A stretch of 51,026 nucleotides of DNA from an uncultured Prolixibacteraceae bacterium (GCA_903865775.1 CAIPKZ010000321.1:1-51026), one strand, 5' to 3'; positions 25,317 to 34,116 are shown, counted from the first letter of the stretch. Numbers and translations are program-made. The notes: generated by a model not told the origin, from the letters alone.

Positions 25317-25393
25317 AGATGCTTCTTTTCTGTTGTCTTACATCTTTTCTCATAAATCAGATTACCTTGTGAACTGAATCTAAATTTAAACCA

Positions 25394-26749
25394 ATGAAGA
25401 AGAAACCTGCATTAAGTTTTTGGCAAATCTGGAACGTAAGCTTTGGATTTCTTGGAATCCAGATTGGATTTGCGCTTCAAAGTGCCAATGTTAGCCGTAT
25501 CCTGTCGAGTCTGGGAGCCGACCTTCATTCACTTTCGTTTTTCTGGTTGGCGGCACCGATGATGGGGCTCATCGTACAGCCTATTGTTGGCGCAGCCAGC
25601 GACCGTACATGGAACCGCTTTGGCCGAAGGGGACCTTTCTTACTTGGAGGAGCTCTGGTAGCAAGTTTTGCCATGTGGCTGATGCCAAACTCGGCTGCGG
25701 TTGTATCCATTATCCCCGCACTGGTTTTTGGAGCCATGATGTTTGCCCTGATGGACGGGTCGTTCAACATCACCATGCAGCCTTTTCGTGCGCTTGTAGC
25801 CGACATGACCCCCGAAGACCAGCGCACCTACGGCTATTCGGTGCAAAGCTTGTTGATTAATGCTGGTGCTGTCGTCGGGTCGGTTCTGCCGTATGTACTT
25901 ACCAATATTTTGGGCGTTCAAAACATTGCCGCTGAAGGACATGTTCCACCATCGGTCATCTGGTCGTTCTACATTGGCGGATCGATACTTCTTTTATCGG
26001 TTATTTGGACCGTATTTCGTACCAAAGAGTATACACCGGAAGAGTATTGTGCCCAGAACGATCTTGACTTCAAAGCCTGGGGCAAAAGCCAGACTGAAAA
26101 GACTTCGCTTGGTCAGAAACTCAGGAATTTTGCTGGCCTGTTTTCAAAAATGCCGCCGATGATGGCGAAATTAGCTCTTGTGCAGTTTTTCTCCTGGTTC
26201 GCGCTATATCTGATGTGGGTTTACACGACCTCAGCAGTGGCGCAGCATGTTTATGGTACGGCAATCAACGATTCTTCGTCTGATAAATTCAACGAAGCCG
26301 GTAACTGGGTGGGTATTCTGTTTGGAGCATATAGCCTGTTCGCCGCTATATTTTCGATATTTATGGCCCGTATTGCAAAAAAAATCGGACGCAAAACAAC
26401 CTACTCGCTTTCGCTGGCCATGGGCGGCATTGGATTTCTTTCGATGTACGCATTCAATACTCCATACATGCTCATTATATCGATGATCGGTATCGGAATA
26501 GCCTGGGCGGCAATCCTTGCCATGCCCTATTCACTTTTATCTGAATCAGTGCCTGCGGACAAGATGGGTGTTTACATGGGGATTTTCAACTTTACCATTG
26601 CCGGCCCACAAATTATTTCAGGCTTGGTAGGCGGCTCCATTCTGCGTAGCTTATTCGACAACCATGCTATTTACATCATGATGGTTTGTGGTATCTCGAT
26701 GTTGCTGGGTTCATTATCAGTATTGCTGATAAAAACAAAAAAAATATAA
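25394..26749 (+). CDS. MFS sugar transporter (SLC45/GPH-like, probably maltose)
   Basis: 451 residues with about 12 hydrophobic segments. The family signature DRTWNRFGRRGPFLLGG sits after TM2 (about residues 74-90), and a related basic loop (ARIAKKIGRKTTYSLS) sits in the second half. The pattern fits the MFS group that takes up disaccharides such as maltose and sucrose by cation symport. First gene of the plus-strand operon. The downstream GH65 phosphorylase and PgmB make maltose the likely substrate. It has a consensus promoter and an upstream LacI operator. The next gene starts 7 bp after the stop codon. Confidence 0.88.
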   Translation: MKKKPALSFWQIWNVSFGFLGIQIGFALQSANVSRILSSLGADLHSLSFFWLAAPMMGLIVQPIVGAASDRTWNRFGRRGPFLLGGALVASFAMWLMPNSAAVVSIIPALVFGAMMFALMDGSFNITMQPFRALVADMTPEDQRTYGYSVQSLLINAGAVVGSVLPYVLTNILGVQNIAAEGHVPPSVIWSFYIGGSILLLSVIWTVFRTKEYTPEEYCAQNDLDFKAWGKSQTEKTSLGQKLRNFAGLFSKMPPMMAKLALVQFFSWFALYLMWVYTTSAVAQHVYGTAINDSSSDKFNEAGNWVGILFGAYSLFAAIFSIFMARIAKKIGRKTTYSLSLAMGGIGFLSMYAFNTPYMLIISMIGIGIAWAAILAMPYSLLSESVPADKMGVYMGIFNFTIAGPQIISGLVGGSILRSLFDNHAIYIMMVCGISMLLGSLSVLLIKTKKI

Positions 26750-26756
26750 TCAACGA

Positions 26757-27014
26757 ATGTCAGACAATTCAACACAAAGCATTTTGCCCGCAGCAATTCT
26801 GATTGGTTTTGTCTTTTTGCTGGCAGGCGTTTTTGTTGGATTACCAGTTCTATTATTAGATTGGTCATTGAAGTTTGCCGGTTTTGCATTTGTTCTGGCA
26901 GCAATTGGACTGGTTTTTTTAATTGCAGCTTGGCAAATTAGGCAAGGTTTGGTGCATAACCGTTTGGTACGGTTTGTTTCGAAGCTGATGAATCGGCCTA
27001 AAATGATGAAATAA
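26757..27014 (+). CDS. Small two-helix membrane protein of unknown function
   Basis: 85 residues, packed between the transporter (7-bp gap) and pgmB (10-bp gap), which argues that it is real and co-transcribed. Two or three hydrophobic stretches are visible (AAILIGFVFLLAGVFVGLPV at about 12-31, then FAGFAFVLAAIGLVFLIAAW at about 41-60), with a basic C-terminal tail (RLVRFVSKLMNRPKMMK). Not recognised as a family. It could be a transporter accessory peptide, but that is only position-based. Confidence 0.7.
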   Translation: MSDNSTQSILPAAILIGFVFLLAGVFVGLPVLLLDWSLKFAGFAFVLAAIGLVFLIAAWQIRQGLVHNRLVRFVSKLMNRPKMMK

Positions 27015-27024
27015 AAATTAGAAC

Positions 27025-27705
27025 ATGATTGAAGCCTGTATTTTTGATCTCGATGGGGTAGTGGTTGATACGGCCAAATACCATTTTATTGCCTGGAGAG
27101 CCCTGGCAGAAGAGCTTGGTTTTGTATTTACATTGGAAGATAATGAGCGGTTGAAAGGTGTGAGCCGCAAACAATCGCTTGAAATTCTGCTTGAAATTGG
27201 TAAAAAGCAATTTTCGGAGACAGAAAAACTGGCCATGGCAGAAAAGAAGAATACGCTCTATGTAACCTATATTGAAAAAATGACTCCTGAAGAAATTTTA
27301 CCGGGAGTGGAAAAATTTCTTCAGGAACTGAAAAGCAATGGAATAAAAACTGCTCTCGGATCGGCCAGCAAAAATGCGCCCATGATTCTGGAACGCATCG
27401 GATTGACAGGATTCTTTGATGTTATTGTCGATGGCAATTCCATTTCGGAAGCCAAACCCAATCCGGAAGTCTTTCTGAAAGGTGCCGAGAAAATTGGTGT
27501 TCAGCCGGAGCATTGCGTGGTATTTGAAGATGCCATCGCCGGAGTGGAGGCCGCACGAAATGCAAAAATGTATTGTGTTGGAATTGGTCAACCGGAGAAT
27601 CTTGGTCTGGCAGATTTTGTTATTCCCGGTTTCGATGGATTCACACTGGAAAAGCTGAAAAAAGAACTGACAGCCTCCTTCCTGTTCCCCAAGGGGAAAG
27701 TTTAG
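27025..27705 (+). CDS. pgmB: Beta-phosphoglucomutase
   Basis: 226 residues of the HAD superfamily. Motif I DLDGVVVDTA holds the nucleophile D8 and the acid/base D10. The cap signature GVSRKQSLEILLE, motif II (ALGSASKN), motif III Lys in EAKPNPEVF and motif IV VFEDAIAGVEAA are all present. It converts beta-glucose-1-phosphate, the product of an inverting GH65 phosphorylase, to glucose-6-phosphate. The downstream GH65 gene supplies that substrate. The last residues (FLFPKGKV) are encoded by the left end of a palindromic intergenic element, so the native C-terminus may have been replaced by an insertion. Confidence 0.94.
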   Translation: MIEACIFDLDGVVVDTAKYHFIAWRALAEELGFVFTLEDNERLKGVSRKQSLEILLEIGKKQFSETEKLAMAEKKNTLYVTYIEKMTPEEILPGVEKFLQELKSNGIKTALGSASKNAPMILERIGLTGFFDVIVDGNSISEAKPNPEVFLKGAEKIGVQPEHCVVFEDAIAGVEAARNAKMYCVGIGQPENLGLADFVIPGFDGFTLEKLKKELTASFLFPKGKV

Positions 27706-27780
27706 GACATTGGTTCGTCATAGTTTTCGCCCTGAAAGGGCAATTTAACAATAGCCCGAGGCAACGCCTCGGGGGAAGGA
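27677..27780. repeat. Palindromic element overlapping the 3' end of pgmB
   Basis: Outer ends are partly inverted (CCTTCCTGTTCCCC against GGGGGAAGGA). Inside are TTCCCCAAGGGGAA (27685-27698), GCCCTGAAAGGGC (27729-27741) and CCCGAGGCAACGCCTCGGG (27755-27773, 8-bp stem, triloop AAC). The last 29 bp of pgmB lie within it. No ORF of its own. Confidence 0.55.
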
Positions 27781-27929
27781 AAAGCGAAGTTTAACCGTCC
27801 GCGGTAAAATATTGAAAAAATCCATTTGATTGTTTCGGACGGAATGGAGATTACGATTTAAAATACAATTAGAAATTAGGAACAATTTGAAATTTTTACC
27901 TGATTCATTTCAGGATTAAAAAATACCGT

Positions 27930-30233
27930 ATGAAAAACTACATCATACACGATGAGTGGAAGATTATTGAAAAAGGATTTCACAAGGAGGAAAACCGGAT
28001 AAGCGAGAGCCTGCTCAGTATTGGGAATGGACGGTGCGGTCAGCGGGCTAACTTCGAAGAAAAATACAGCGGTGATAGTCTTCGCGGAAGCTACCTTGCC
28101 GGGATTTATTATCCTGACAAAACCCGTGTGGGTTGGTGGAAAAACGGCTACCCCGAATATTTCGCAAAAATCCTGAATGCCACCAATTGGATCGGAATTG
28201 ATGTTTCGGCCGATGGTGAGGAATTGGATCTGAACAAAGCAGAAATTCGTTCGTTTTACCGTGATCTGGATATGAAATCTGGATTGCTGACCCGTCGTTT
28301 CGTCGCTCAAATGGCTTCCGGAAAGCAGCTTGAAGTGCATGCCAGAAGGTTTCTGAGTATTGCCGATCAGGAAATCGGAGCCATCAGTTATTCAGTAAAA
28401 GCACTTAATTTTTCCGGAGAACTCTCATTTTTACCGCATATCGATGGTCTTGTTGTAAACGAAGATTCCAACTACGATGAAAATTTCTGGATTGGAATAT
28501 CACAGAAAATAAAAGGCTCCACAGGCCATGTTTGTCTGGAGACAAAAAAAACTGCCTTTCAGGTTTGTACCGGAATGGATTTCAAGGCAACGATTAATGG
28601 CGAGTTGATGACTACGGTACCGCTGCCGGTGGAAAAAGAAAAATATGTAGGTGCTGAGGTGAAAATTCAGGTAAAACCGGGCGATGAAGTTTGCATTGAG
28701 AAATTCGCTGCTTTGATTTCTACCCTGTATCATCCGAAAAACAAACTTCAGGAAGTTACCGAAAAAACTTTGAAAAGAGCTTCTGATAAAGGATTCGCCA
28801 GGCTTTTTTCCGAGCAGGAAAAGGCATGGAACAAACGGTGGGAAACCAGTGATATCCGTATTGAAGGCGATGTGGCTGCTCAGCAGGGAATCCGCTTCAA
28901 TATTTTCCAGCTAAACCAAACCTATCTGGGTGACGATGAGCGACTCAACATCGGACCCAAAGGTTTTACGGGCGAGAAATATGGCGGTGTAACCTATTGG
29001 GATACCGAAGCCTATTGCCTGCCATTCACTCTGGGAACCGCACCGCATATGGTATCGAAAAACCTGTTGCTTTACCGCTACAAGCATTTGCAGAAAGCCA
29101 TAGAAAATGCTGAAAAGTTGGGATTTACTGACGGTGCGGCACTGTATCCGATGGTGACAATCAACGGGGAAGAATGCCATAACGAATGGGAAATCACTTT
29201 CGAGGAAATTCACCGGAACGGTGCCATTGCTTTTGCCATATTCAATTACATCAGTTATACCGGTGACAGGGAATACCTTGCTCCGTACGGATTTGAAGTA
29301 CTTCTGGCCTTGTCGCGTTTCTGGAGCCAGCGGATCAACTGGTCGGAAGAAAAAAAGAAATTTGTGATGCTCGGAGTTACCGGGCCGAACGAATATGAGA
29401 ATAATGTGAACAACAATTTCCATACGAGCTTCATGGCCGTGTGGACCTTAAAATATACGCTGGAAGCCATAGAATACCTGAAAAAGGAACATCCGTTTTT
29501 GTATGGTGATCTGGTAAAAAAACTAAAATTGCAGGAACTGAAGGAAACTTCGCGTTGGATGAAGATCATTAAGGAAATGTATTTCCCTTATGACTTTTCG
29601 CGCAAGATTTTTCTGCAGCAGGATGGATTTCTCGATAAGGAATTGATTCCGGCAAACCTGTTAAATCCGAAAGACAGGCCAATTAATCAGAAATGGTCGT
29701 GGGACCGTATTTTGCGTTCGCCATACATCAAACAGGCTGATACGCTGCAAAGTATTTACTGGTTCGAAGATGAATTTGACAAGAAAAGTATTGAGCGTCA
29801 TTTTGATTTTTATGAACCACTCACTGTGCACGAATCATCTCTTTCAAGCTGTGTTCATTCCATTCTGGCTGCCACATTAGGTCGCCGGGAAAAAGCATAT
29901 GAAATGTATTTGCGCACGGCCCGTTTGGATCTGGACGATTATAACAACGACACCAACGACGGACTGCATATTACCAGCATGGGGGGAACATGGATGGCTT
30001 TTGTTCAGGGTTTTGGCGGAATGCGTGTGCGAAACGGTCTGCTTCATTTTAATCCGTTTATTCCTGAAGGCTGGAATTCGTATTCATTCCGGATCAATTT
30101 CCGGGGTGCACATCTTGAATTTAAAATGGACAAATCAAATATCCGAGTTATTAATCATTCCAAAGTGAGTTTGGAACTCGTTGTTAAAGGAAATCAATAC
30201 ACCTTGGATGCGAAAAAAGAATTCACCTTGTAA
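27930..30233 (+). CDS. GH65 disaccharide phosphorylase, probably maltose phosphorylase
   Basis: 767 residues, the usual GH65 length. An N-terminal beta-sandwich (about 1-270) leads by linker helices into the (alpha/alpha)6 barrel: GGVTYWDTEAYCLPF, then the catalytic acid E419 in CHNEWEITFEEIHRNG, then TGPNEYENNVNNNFHTS and LTVHESSLSSCVHSILAA, with a small C-terminal beta-domain (GLLHFNPFIPEGW). GH65 phosphorylases are inverting and give beta-glucose-1-phosphate plus glucose from maltose, trehalose, kojibiose or nigerose. The amylases and pgmB in this locus favour maltose. No signal peptide, so cytoplasmic. The family is certain; specificity is inferred. Confidence 0.92.
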   Translation: MKNYIIHDEWKIIEKGFHKEENRISESLLSIGNGRCGQRANFEEKYSGDSLRGSYLAGIYYPDKTRVGWWKNGYPEYFAKILNATNWIGIDVSADGEELDLNKAEIRSFYRDLDMKSGLLTRRFVAQMASGKQLEVHARRFLSIADQEIGAISYSVKALNFSGELSFLPHIDGLVVNEDSNYDENFWIGISQKIKGSTGHVCLETKKTAFQVCTGMDFKATINGELMTTVPLPVEKEKYVGAEVKIQVKPGDEVCIEKFAALISTLYHPKNKLQEVTEKTLKRASDKGFARLFSEQEKAWNKRWETSDIRIEGDVAAQQGIRFNIFQLNQTYLGDDERLNIGPKGFTGEKYGGVTYWDTEAYCLPFTLGTAPHMVSKNLLLYRYKHLQKAIENAEKLGFTDGAALYPMVTINGEECHNEWEITFEEIHRNGAIAFAIFNYISYTGDREYLAPYGFEVLLALSRFWSQRINWSEEKKKFVMLGVTGPNEYENNVNNNFHTSFMAVWTLKYTLEAIEYLKKEHPFLYGDLVKKLKLQELKETSRWMKIIKEMYFPYDFSRKIFLQQDGFLDKELIPANLLNPKDRPINQKWSWDRILRSPYIKQADTLQSIYWFEDEFDKKSIERHFDFYEPLTVHESSLSSCVHSILAATLGRREKAYEMYLRTARLDLDDYNNDTNDGLHITSMGGTWMAFVQGFGGMRVRNGLLHFNPFIPEGWNSYSFRINFRGAHLEFKMDKSNIRVINHSKVSLELVVKGNQYTLDAKKEFTL

Positions 30234-30288
30234 AATCGAATCAGAACACAATATATGAGATTCATTTCCGGTTATTCAGAAACTCTTC

Positions 30289-30356
30289 GACCCCATTGTG
30301 GTCGGATATATATAGAAAAATGGAATTCTCTATATACCTGTGACCCCATCGGGGTC
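30289..30356. repeat. Paired palindromes flanking an AT-rich inverted repeat
   Basis: GACCCCATTGTGGTC (30289-30303) and GACCCCATCGGGGTC (30342-30356) differ at two positions and each is self-complementary or nearly so. Between them TATATAGA and TCTATATA form an inner inverted repeat. Intergenic, between the GH65 and GH13 genes. Confidence 0.55.
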
Positions 30357-30435
30357 AAACAATTTTGCTTACAGAATGGCATTGCAATAAGATTCAGGAA
30401 AATAGTTGAATATTTAATTTACATATTGATTTAAC

Positions 30436-32271
30436 ATGAAAAAGTTAAGTTTATTATCTTTATTGATCGCGTTCAGTCTTTCAATTTTTGCACTGAATGT
30501 TGACCGCGTTGAACCCACATTTTGGTGGGTAGGTATGAAAAATCCAAGCGTTCAGCTGATGGTTCACGGGCAGGAAATTGCTTCAAGCGAAATAAGCCTG
30601 AGTTATCCCGGGGTGAGGATAAGTTCGGTTTCCCGTCAGGAAAATCCGAATTATGTTTTTATCGATTTGAGCATTTCTCCGGAAGCACAGGCCGGAAGTT
30701 TCCCGATTCTGTTCAGGAAAAATAAGAAAGAAGAGGTCATCTATACCTATGAATTGAAAAACCGCGAACTCAATTCTTCCGGTCGGAAAGGTTTTGATGC
30801 CTCCGATGTGATTTACCTGGTTACTCCCGATCGTTTTGTTAACGGTAATCCCTCCAACGACGCGGTTGCCGGGATGAAGGAATTGCCCAACCGGACCGAT
30901 AAAAACGGGCGGCATGGCGGCGATATTCAGGGAATAAAAAACAGTCTCGATTACATTTCGAAGATGGGTTTTACTTCCGTTTGGCTCAATCCGGTACTTG
31001 AAAACAACATGACACATGTTTCGTACCACGGATATTCGACTACCGATTTCTACAAAGTCGATCCACGATACGGAACCAATGAAGAATACCGCGAACTGGG
31101 ACAGACCATCCATCAAAAAGGCATGAAACTAATGATGGACATGATATTCAATCACATCGGTTCGGAGCATTGGTGGATGAACGATATGCCATCGTCTGAC
31201 TGGTTAAATTTTTATCCTGAATATAAAATTACCAATCATCAGCACATTTCTGTTGAGGATCCTTATGCTTCCAAAGCGGATCAGAAAATGATGTCAGACG
31301 GTTGGTTTGTTCCTTCGATGCCCGATTTGAATCAAAGGAATCATTTTATGGCCAATTACCTGATTCAAAACAGTATTTGGTGGACTGAATACGTTGGTCT
31401 GGATGGAATCCGTATGGACACCTATCCTTATCCCGATAAATTCGCGATGGCCGAATGGACCAAACGGATACTGGAAGAATATCCCGGTTTTTACATGGTG
31501 GGAGAGGAGTGGTCGATGAATGCGGCTTTGATTTCGTACTGGCAAAAAGGTAAAAAAAATCAGGATGGCTATGTTTCTGATCTTCCCGGCCTGATGGACT
31601 TTCCGTTAAATAATGCGGTTATTCAGAGTTTGAAAAATCCGAATAGTGGCGGTTTAGTACAAATCTATGAAGCGCTGGCTAACGATTTTCAATTTCCGAC
31701 TCCTGAAAAACTCGTGGTTTTCCCCGATAATCATGATATGTCAAGGTTTTACACCCAGTTGGACGAGAATCTCGACTGGATGAAAATGGGGATTGTATAT
31801 TATGCCACAACCCGCGGAATTCCCCAGTTGTTTTACGGAACTGAAATCCTGATGGCAAATCCGGGTACCGGTGAACACGGTATCATCCGCTCCGATTTTC
31901 CCGGCGGTTGGAATGGAGATCAGGTGAATGCATTTACCGGTGCTAGTCTTTCAGAAAAACAAAAGCAGGCCCAGGAATTTGTCCGTAAAGTGCTGAACTG
32001 GCGGAAAACAAGCGAAGTGGTTCACTCTGGAAAATTACTCCACTTTTTTCCTGAAGATAACATCTATGTATATTTCCGATACAATCAGGACAGTAAAGTA
32101 ATGGTGGTCCTGAATAAAAATGCGCAGGAAAAAACAATTGATACCAGTCGGTTTAAGGAAATCATGGCGAATTGTACTTCAGGAAAGGAAGTGATTTCAG
32201 GAGCAAATATTTCGGATCTGAAAAACTTGAAAATACCTGCCAGTTCGGCTATGATAATTGAATTGAAATAG
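30436..32271 (+). CDS. Periplasmic GH13 neopullulanase/cyclomaltodextrinase-type amylase
   Basis: 611 residues. A signal peptide (LSLLIAFSLSIFA) is followed by a cyclomaltodextrinase N-domain (FWWVGMKNPSVQLMVHG, about 28-120), the GH13 barrel from about 130 (DVIYLVTPDRFVNGN) and a C-terminal beta-domain. Catalytic residues are D328 (DGIRMDTYPY), E357 (MVGEEWSM) and D434 (PDNHDMSR); MDMIFNHIG is region I. The N-domain and motifs fit the SusA/neopullulanase type, which shortens imported maltooligosaccharides. No lipobox and no T9SS domain, so periplasmic. Transcribed with or just after the GH65 gene; a hairpin follows the stop codon. Confidence 0.93.
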   Translation: MKKLSLLSLLIAFSLSIFALNVDRVEPTFWWVGMKNPSVQLMVHGQEIASSEISLSYPGVRISSVSRQENPNYVFIDLSISPEAQAGSFPILFRKNKKEEVIYTYELKNRELNSSGRKGFDASDVIYLVTPDRFVNGNPSNDAVAGMKELPNRTDKNGRHGGDIQGIKNSLDYISKMGFTSVWLNPVLENNMTHVSYHGYSTTDFYKVDPRYGTNEEYRELGQTIHQKGMKLMMDMIFNHIGSEHWWMNDMPSSDWLNFYPEYKITNHQHISVEDPYASKADQKMMSDGWFVPSMPDLNQRNHFMANYLIQNSIWWTEYVGLDGIRMDTYPYPDKFAMAEWTKRILEEYPGFYMVGEEWSMNAALISYWQKGKKNQDGYVSDLPGLMDFPLNNAVIQSLKNPNSGGLVQIYEALANDFQFPTPEKLVVFPDNHDMSRFYTQLDENLDWMKMGIVYYATTRGIPQLFYGTEILMANPGTGEHGIIRSDFPGGWNGDQVNAFTGASLSEKQKQAQEFVRKVLNWRKTSEVVHSGKLLHFFPEDNIYVYFRYNQDSKVMVVLNKNAQEKTIDTSRFKEIMANCTSGKEVISGANISDLKNLKIPASSAMIIELK

Positions 32272-32278
32272 CGAGTAG

Positions 32279-32310
32279 GGATTCCATCTTTCTTAAAAGA
32301 GATGGAATCC
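32279..32310 (+). terminator. Probable terminator after the periplasmic amylase
   Basis: A perfect 11-bp stem (GGATTCCATCT/AGATGGAATCC, 10-nt loop) begins 8 bp after the stop codon. The T-tract is short (TTTCT), so termination may be partial. Confidence 0.55.
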
Positions 32311-32360
32311 TTTCTCCATCGAATTGAAATAGGAAAACGATTAAATTTGATTTTCAATGG

Positions 32361-32446
32361 GTTCCACCCTTTGCTGTCACAGGTCGTCCCTTCAGGTCTC
32401 CAAGGGGCAACGCCCCGAAATGTAAAAGCATAGGATGAAGTGGAAC
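32361..32446. repeat. 86-bp intergenic element with GTTCCAC/GTGGAAC ends
   Basis: Terminal inverted repeats GTTCCAC (32361-32367) and GTGGAAC (32440-32446) enclose a GGGGCAACGCCCC hairpin with triloop AAC. The core GGCAACGCC also occurs in the element next to pgmB. No ORF. Confidence 0.55.
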
Positions 32447-32501
32447 GGAATCCTATGAAGATTGAAGAACGAAAAATTTAAAACTTAAATAAATTACAAG
32501 C

Positions 32502-33881
32502 ATGAAAAAAATAACCCATTTAATGATTCTTCCTTTTCTGATTTTGGCTTTGTATTCGTGCGAGGCACCAGTTAAAAAGGTCGCCACAGAATCAACCGCA
32601 ATTTCAGTAACAGCCAATGTTCCGGAATGGAGCAAAAATGCCGTGATGTACGAAGTCAATGTTCGTCAGTACACACCGGAAGGAACGTTCAAAGCGTTTG
32701 AAACCCACCTTCCGCGCCTGAAAGAATTGGGTGTGGATATCCTTTGGTTTATGCCAATGTTTCCGATTTCAGAAAAGAACCGGAAGGGAACACTTGGCTC
32801 CTATTATTCGATTCGCGACTACAAAGCTGTGAATCCGGAGTTTGGAACAATGGACGATTTTAAAGCTTTGGTGAATAAGGCTCATGAAATGGGTTTCAAA
32901 GTAATGCTCGATTGGGTTGGAAACCACTCCGGCTGGGACAATCAGTGGATTGTGGATCACAAAGATTGGTACACTCAGGATGCAAAAGGAAATGTGATTC
33001 CGCCGAATCCGGACTGGAGTGATGTTGCTGATCTGAATTATGACAATAAAGAATTGAGAAAGGGCATGCTCGATGCCTTGAAATTCTGGGTGAAAGATAT
33101 TCAGGTGGATGGTTATCGCTGCGACTACGCCGGTGGAGTTCCTACCGACTTTTGGGAATCGGCCCGCGCTTCGCTTGATTCAATCAAACCGGTATATATG
33201 CTGGCCGAAAATCAGGATCAGATGAATTTGCTGAATAAGGCGTTTAACGTGAATTACGGATGGTCATTTCACCACCTGATGAACGAAGTTGCACAAGGCA
33301 AAAAGACAGCTTTGGACATTGATTCATCGTTAGTACAAAACGAAAGGACCTATCAGGTTGGAACCTATTCTTTGCAATTTCTTACCAACCATGATGAAAA
33401 CAGTAACGCCGGAACCGAATTCGAACGTATGGGCGATGCAGTAAAAACAATGGCTGTTTTAAGCTTTACCGTTCCTGGAATGCCGCTTATTTATACGGGA
33501 CAGGAAATCGGAATGAAAAAACGACTGCTGTTTTTTGAAAAGGATCAGATAGACTGGAGTAACCAGGAAATGCAGCAGTTTTACCAAAAACTGATCAAAC
33601 TGAAAAAGGATGAAGTTGCCCTGTGGAATGGCACCGCCGGAGGTAAGCTGTCCATACTGCAAACATCAGTTCCGGCTAAGGTTATGGCTTTTACCCGCGA
33701 GAAAGACAACAATCAGGTGGTAGCGGTTTTCAACATGTCGGCCGAACCTGTTGAAGCAACGATTGCACTTTCTCAGGCTGGCGATTACCAGGAATATTTC
33801 TCAGGAGATCTGAATAAATTAGATAAGGGTACTTCTTTAAAACTTGACAAATGGGGATATAAAATCTTTGTCAGGAAATAA
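32502..33881 (+). CDS. Lipoprotein GH13 alpha-amylase/alpha-glucosidase
   Basis: 459 residues, a compact GH13 enzyme. The N-terminus (MILPFLILALYSC) is a lipoprotein signal with Cys near 23. The barrel starts at about 45 (NAVMYEVNVRQYTPEG). Region I is MLDWVGNHSGWD. Catalytic residues are D208 (VDGYRCDYAGG), E236 (YMLAENQDQ) and D298 (FLTNHDENS). A small C-terminal beta-domain ends YKIFVRK. It is membrane-anchored, on the periplasmic or outer face; the residues after Cys (EAPVKK) do not decide which. It is the third alpha-glucan hydrolase of the locus and ends at a strong terminator. Confidence 0.93.
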   Translation: MKKITHLMILPFLILALYSCEAPVKKVATESTAISVTANVPEWSKNAVMYEVNVRQYTPEGTFKAFETHLPRLKELGVDILWFMPMFPISEKNRKGTLGSYYSIRDYKAVNPEFGTMDDFKALVNKAHEMGFKVMLDWVGNHSGWDNQWIVDHKDWYTQDAKGNVIPPNPDWSDVADLNYDNKELRKGMLDALKFWVKDIQVDGYRCDYAGGVPTDFWESARASLDSIKPVYMLAENQDQMNLLNKAFNVNYGWSFHHLMNEVAQGKKTALDIDSSLVQNERTYQVGTYSLQFLTNHDENSNAGTEFERMGDAVKTMAVLSFTVPGMPLIYTGQEIGMKKRLLFFEKDQIDWSNQEMQQFYQKLIKLKKDEVALWNGTAGGKLSILQTSVPAKVMAFTREKDNNQVVAVFNMSAEPVEATIALSQAGDYQEYFSGDLNKLDKGTSLKLDKWGYKIFVRK

Positions 33882-33909
33882 AAATAGTTGGGTGTTTAGG
33901 TGAATTTGA

Positions 33910-33942
33910 AAAAGCTTGTCCGCATTGGGCAGGCTTTTTTTT
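33910..33942 (+). terminator. Strong terminator closing the starch locus
   Basis: A 12-bp stem with two G-U pairs (AAAAGCTTGTCC with GGGCAGGCTTTT), loop GCATT and eight T. It lies 28 bp after the last GH13 stop codon. Confidence 0.85.
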
Positions 33943-34116
33943 GAACCGGAATACTTTCCGGAGAATAAGTGGCGAAAAGGATTAAACTCTTCTGTTTGTA
34001 AGAGGTTCAATAGTTAAACAACATAAAAATGCAACATAAAAAAATAGCTTATTTTGGTAACCCTGAAGGGCTTTTTCTCGAAATAGAGACCAAACGGTAA
34101 CAAAAAATAAATCCCC

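Larger units (their letters stand above)
24955..25393 (+). other. 439-bp regulatory region and leader of the transporter operon
   Basis: Contains a perfect operator palindrome (25055-25068), a consensus promoter (25134-25166) and about 220 nt of untranslated leader. The leader has a hairpin at 25215-25232 and an imperfect direct repeat of about 29 bp at 25240-25268 and 25287-25316. No ORF of note. Confidence 0.65.

Noticed and set aside
28911-29569. Antisense ORFs of 104-170 residues in the GH65 gene
   Set aside because: They mirror the strongly coding GH65 frame and show no domain features.
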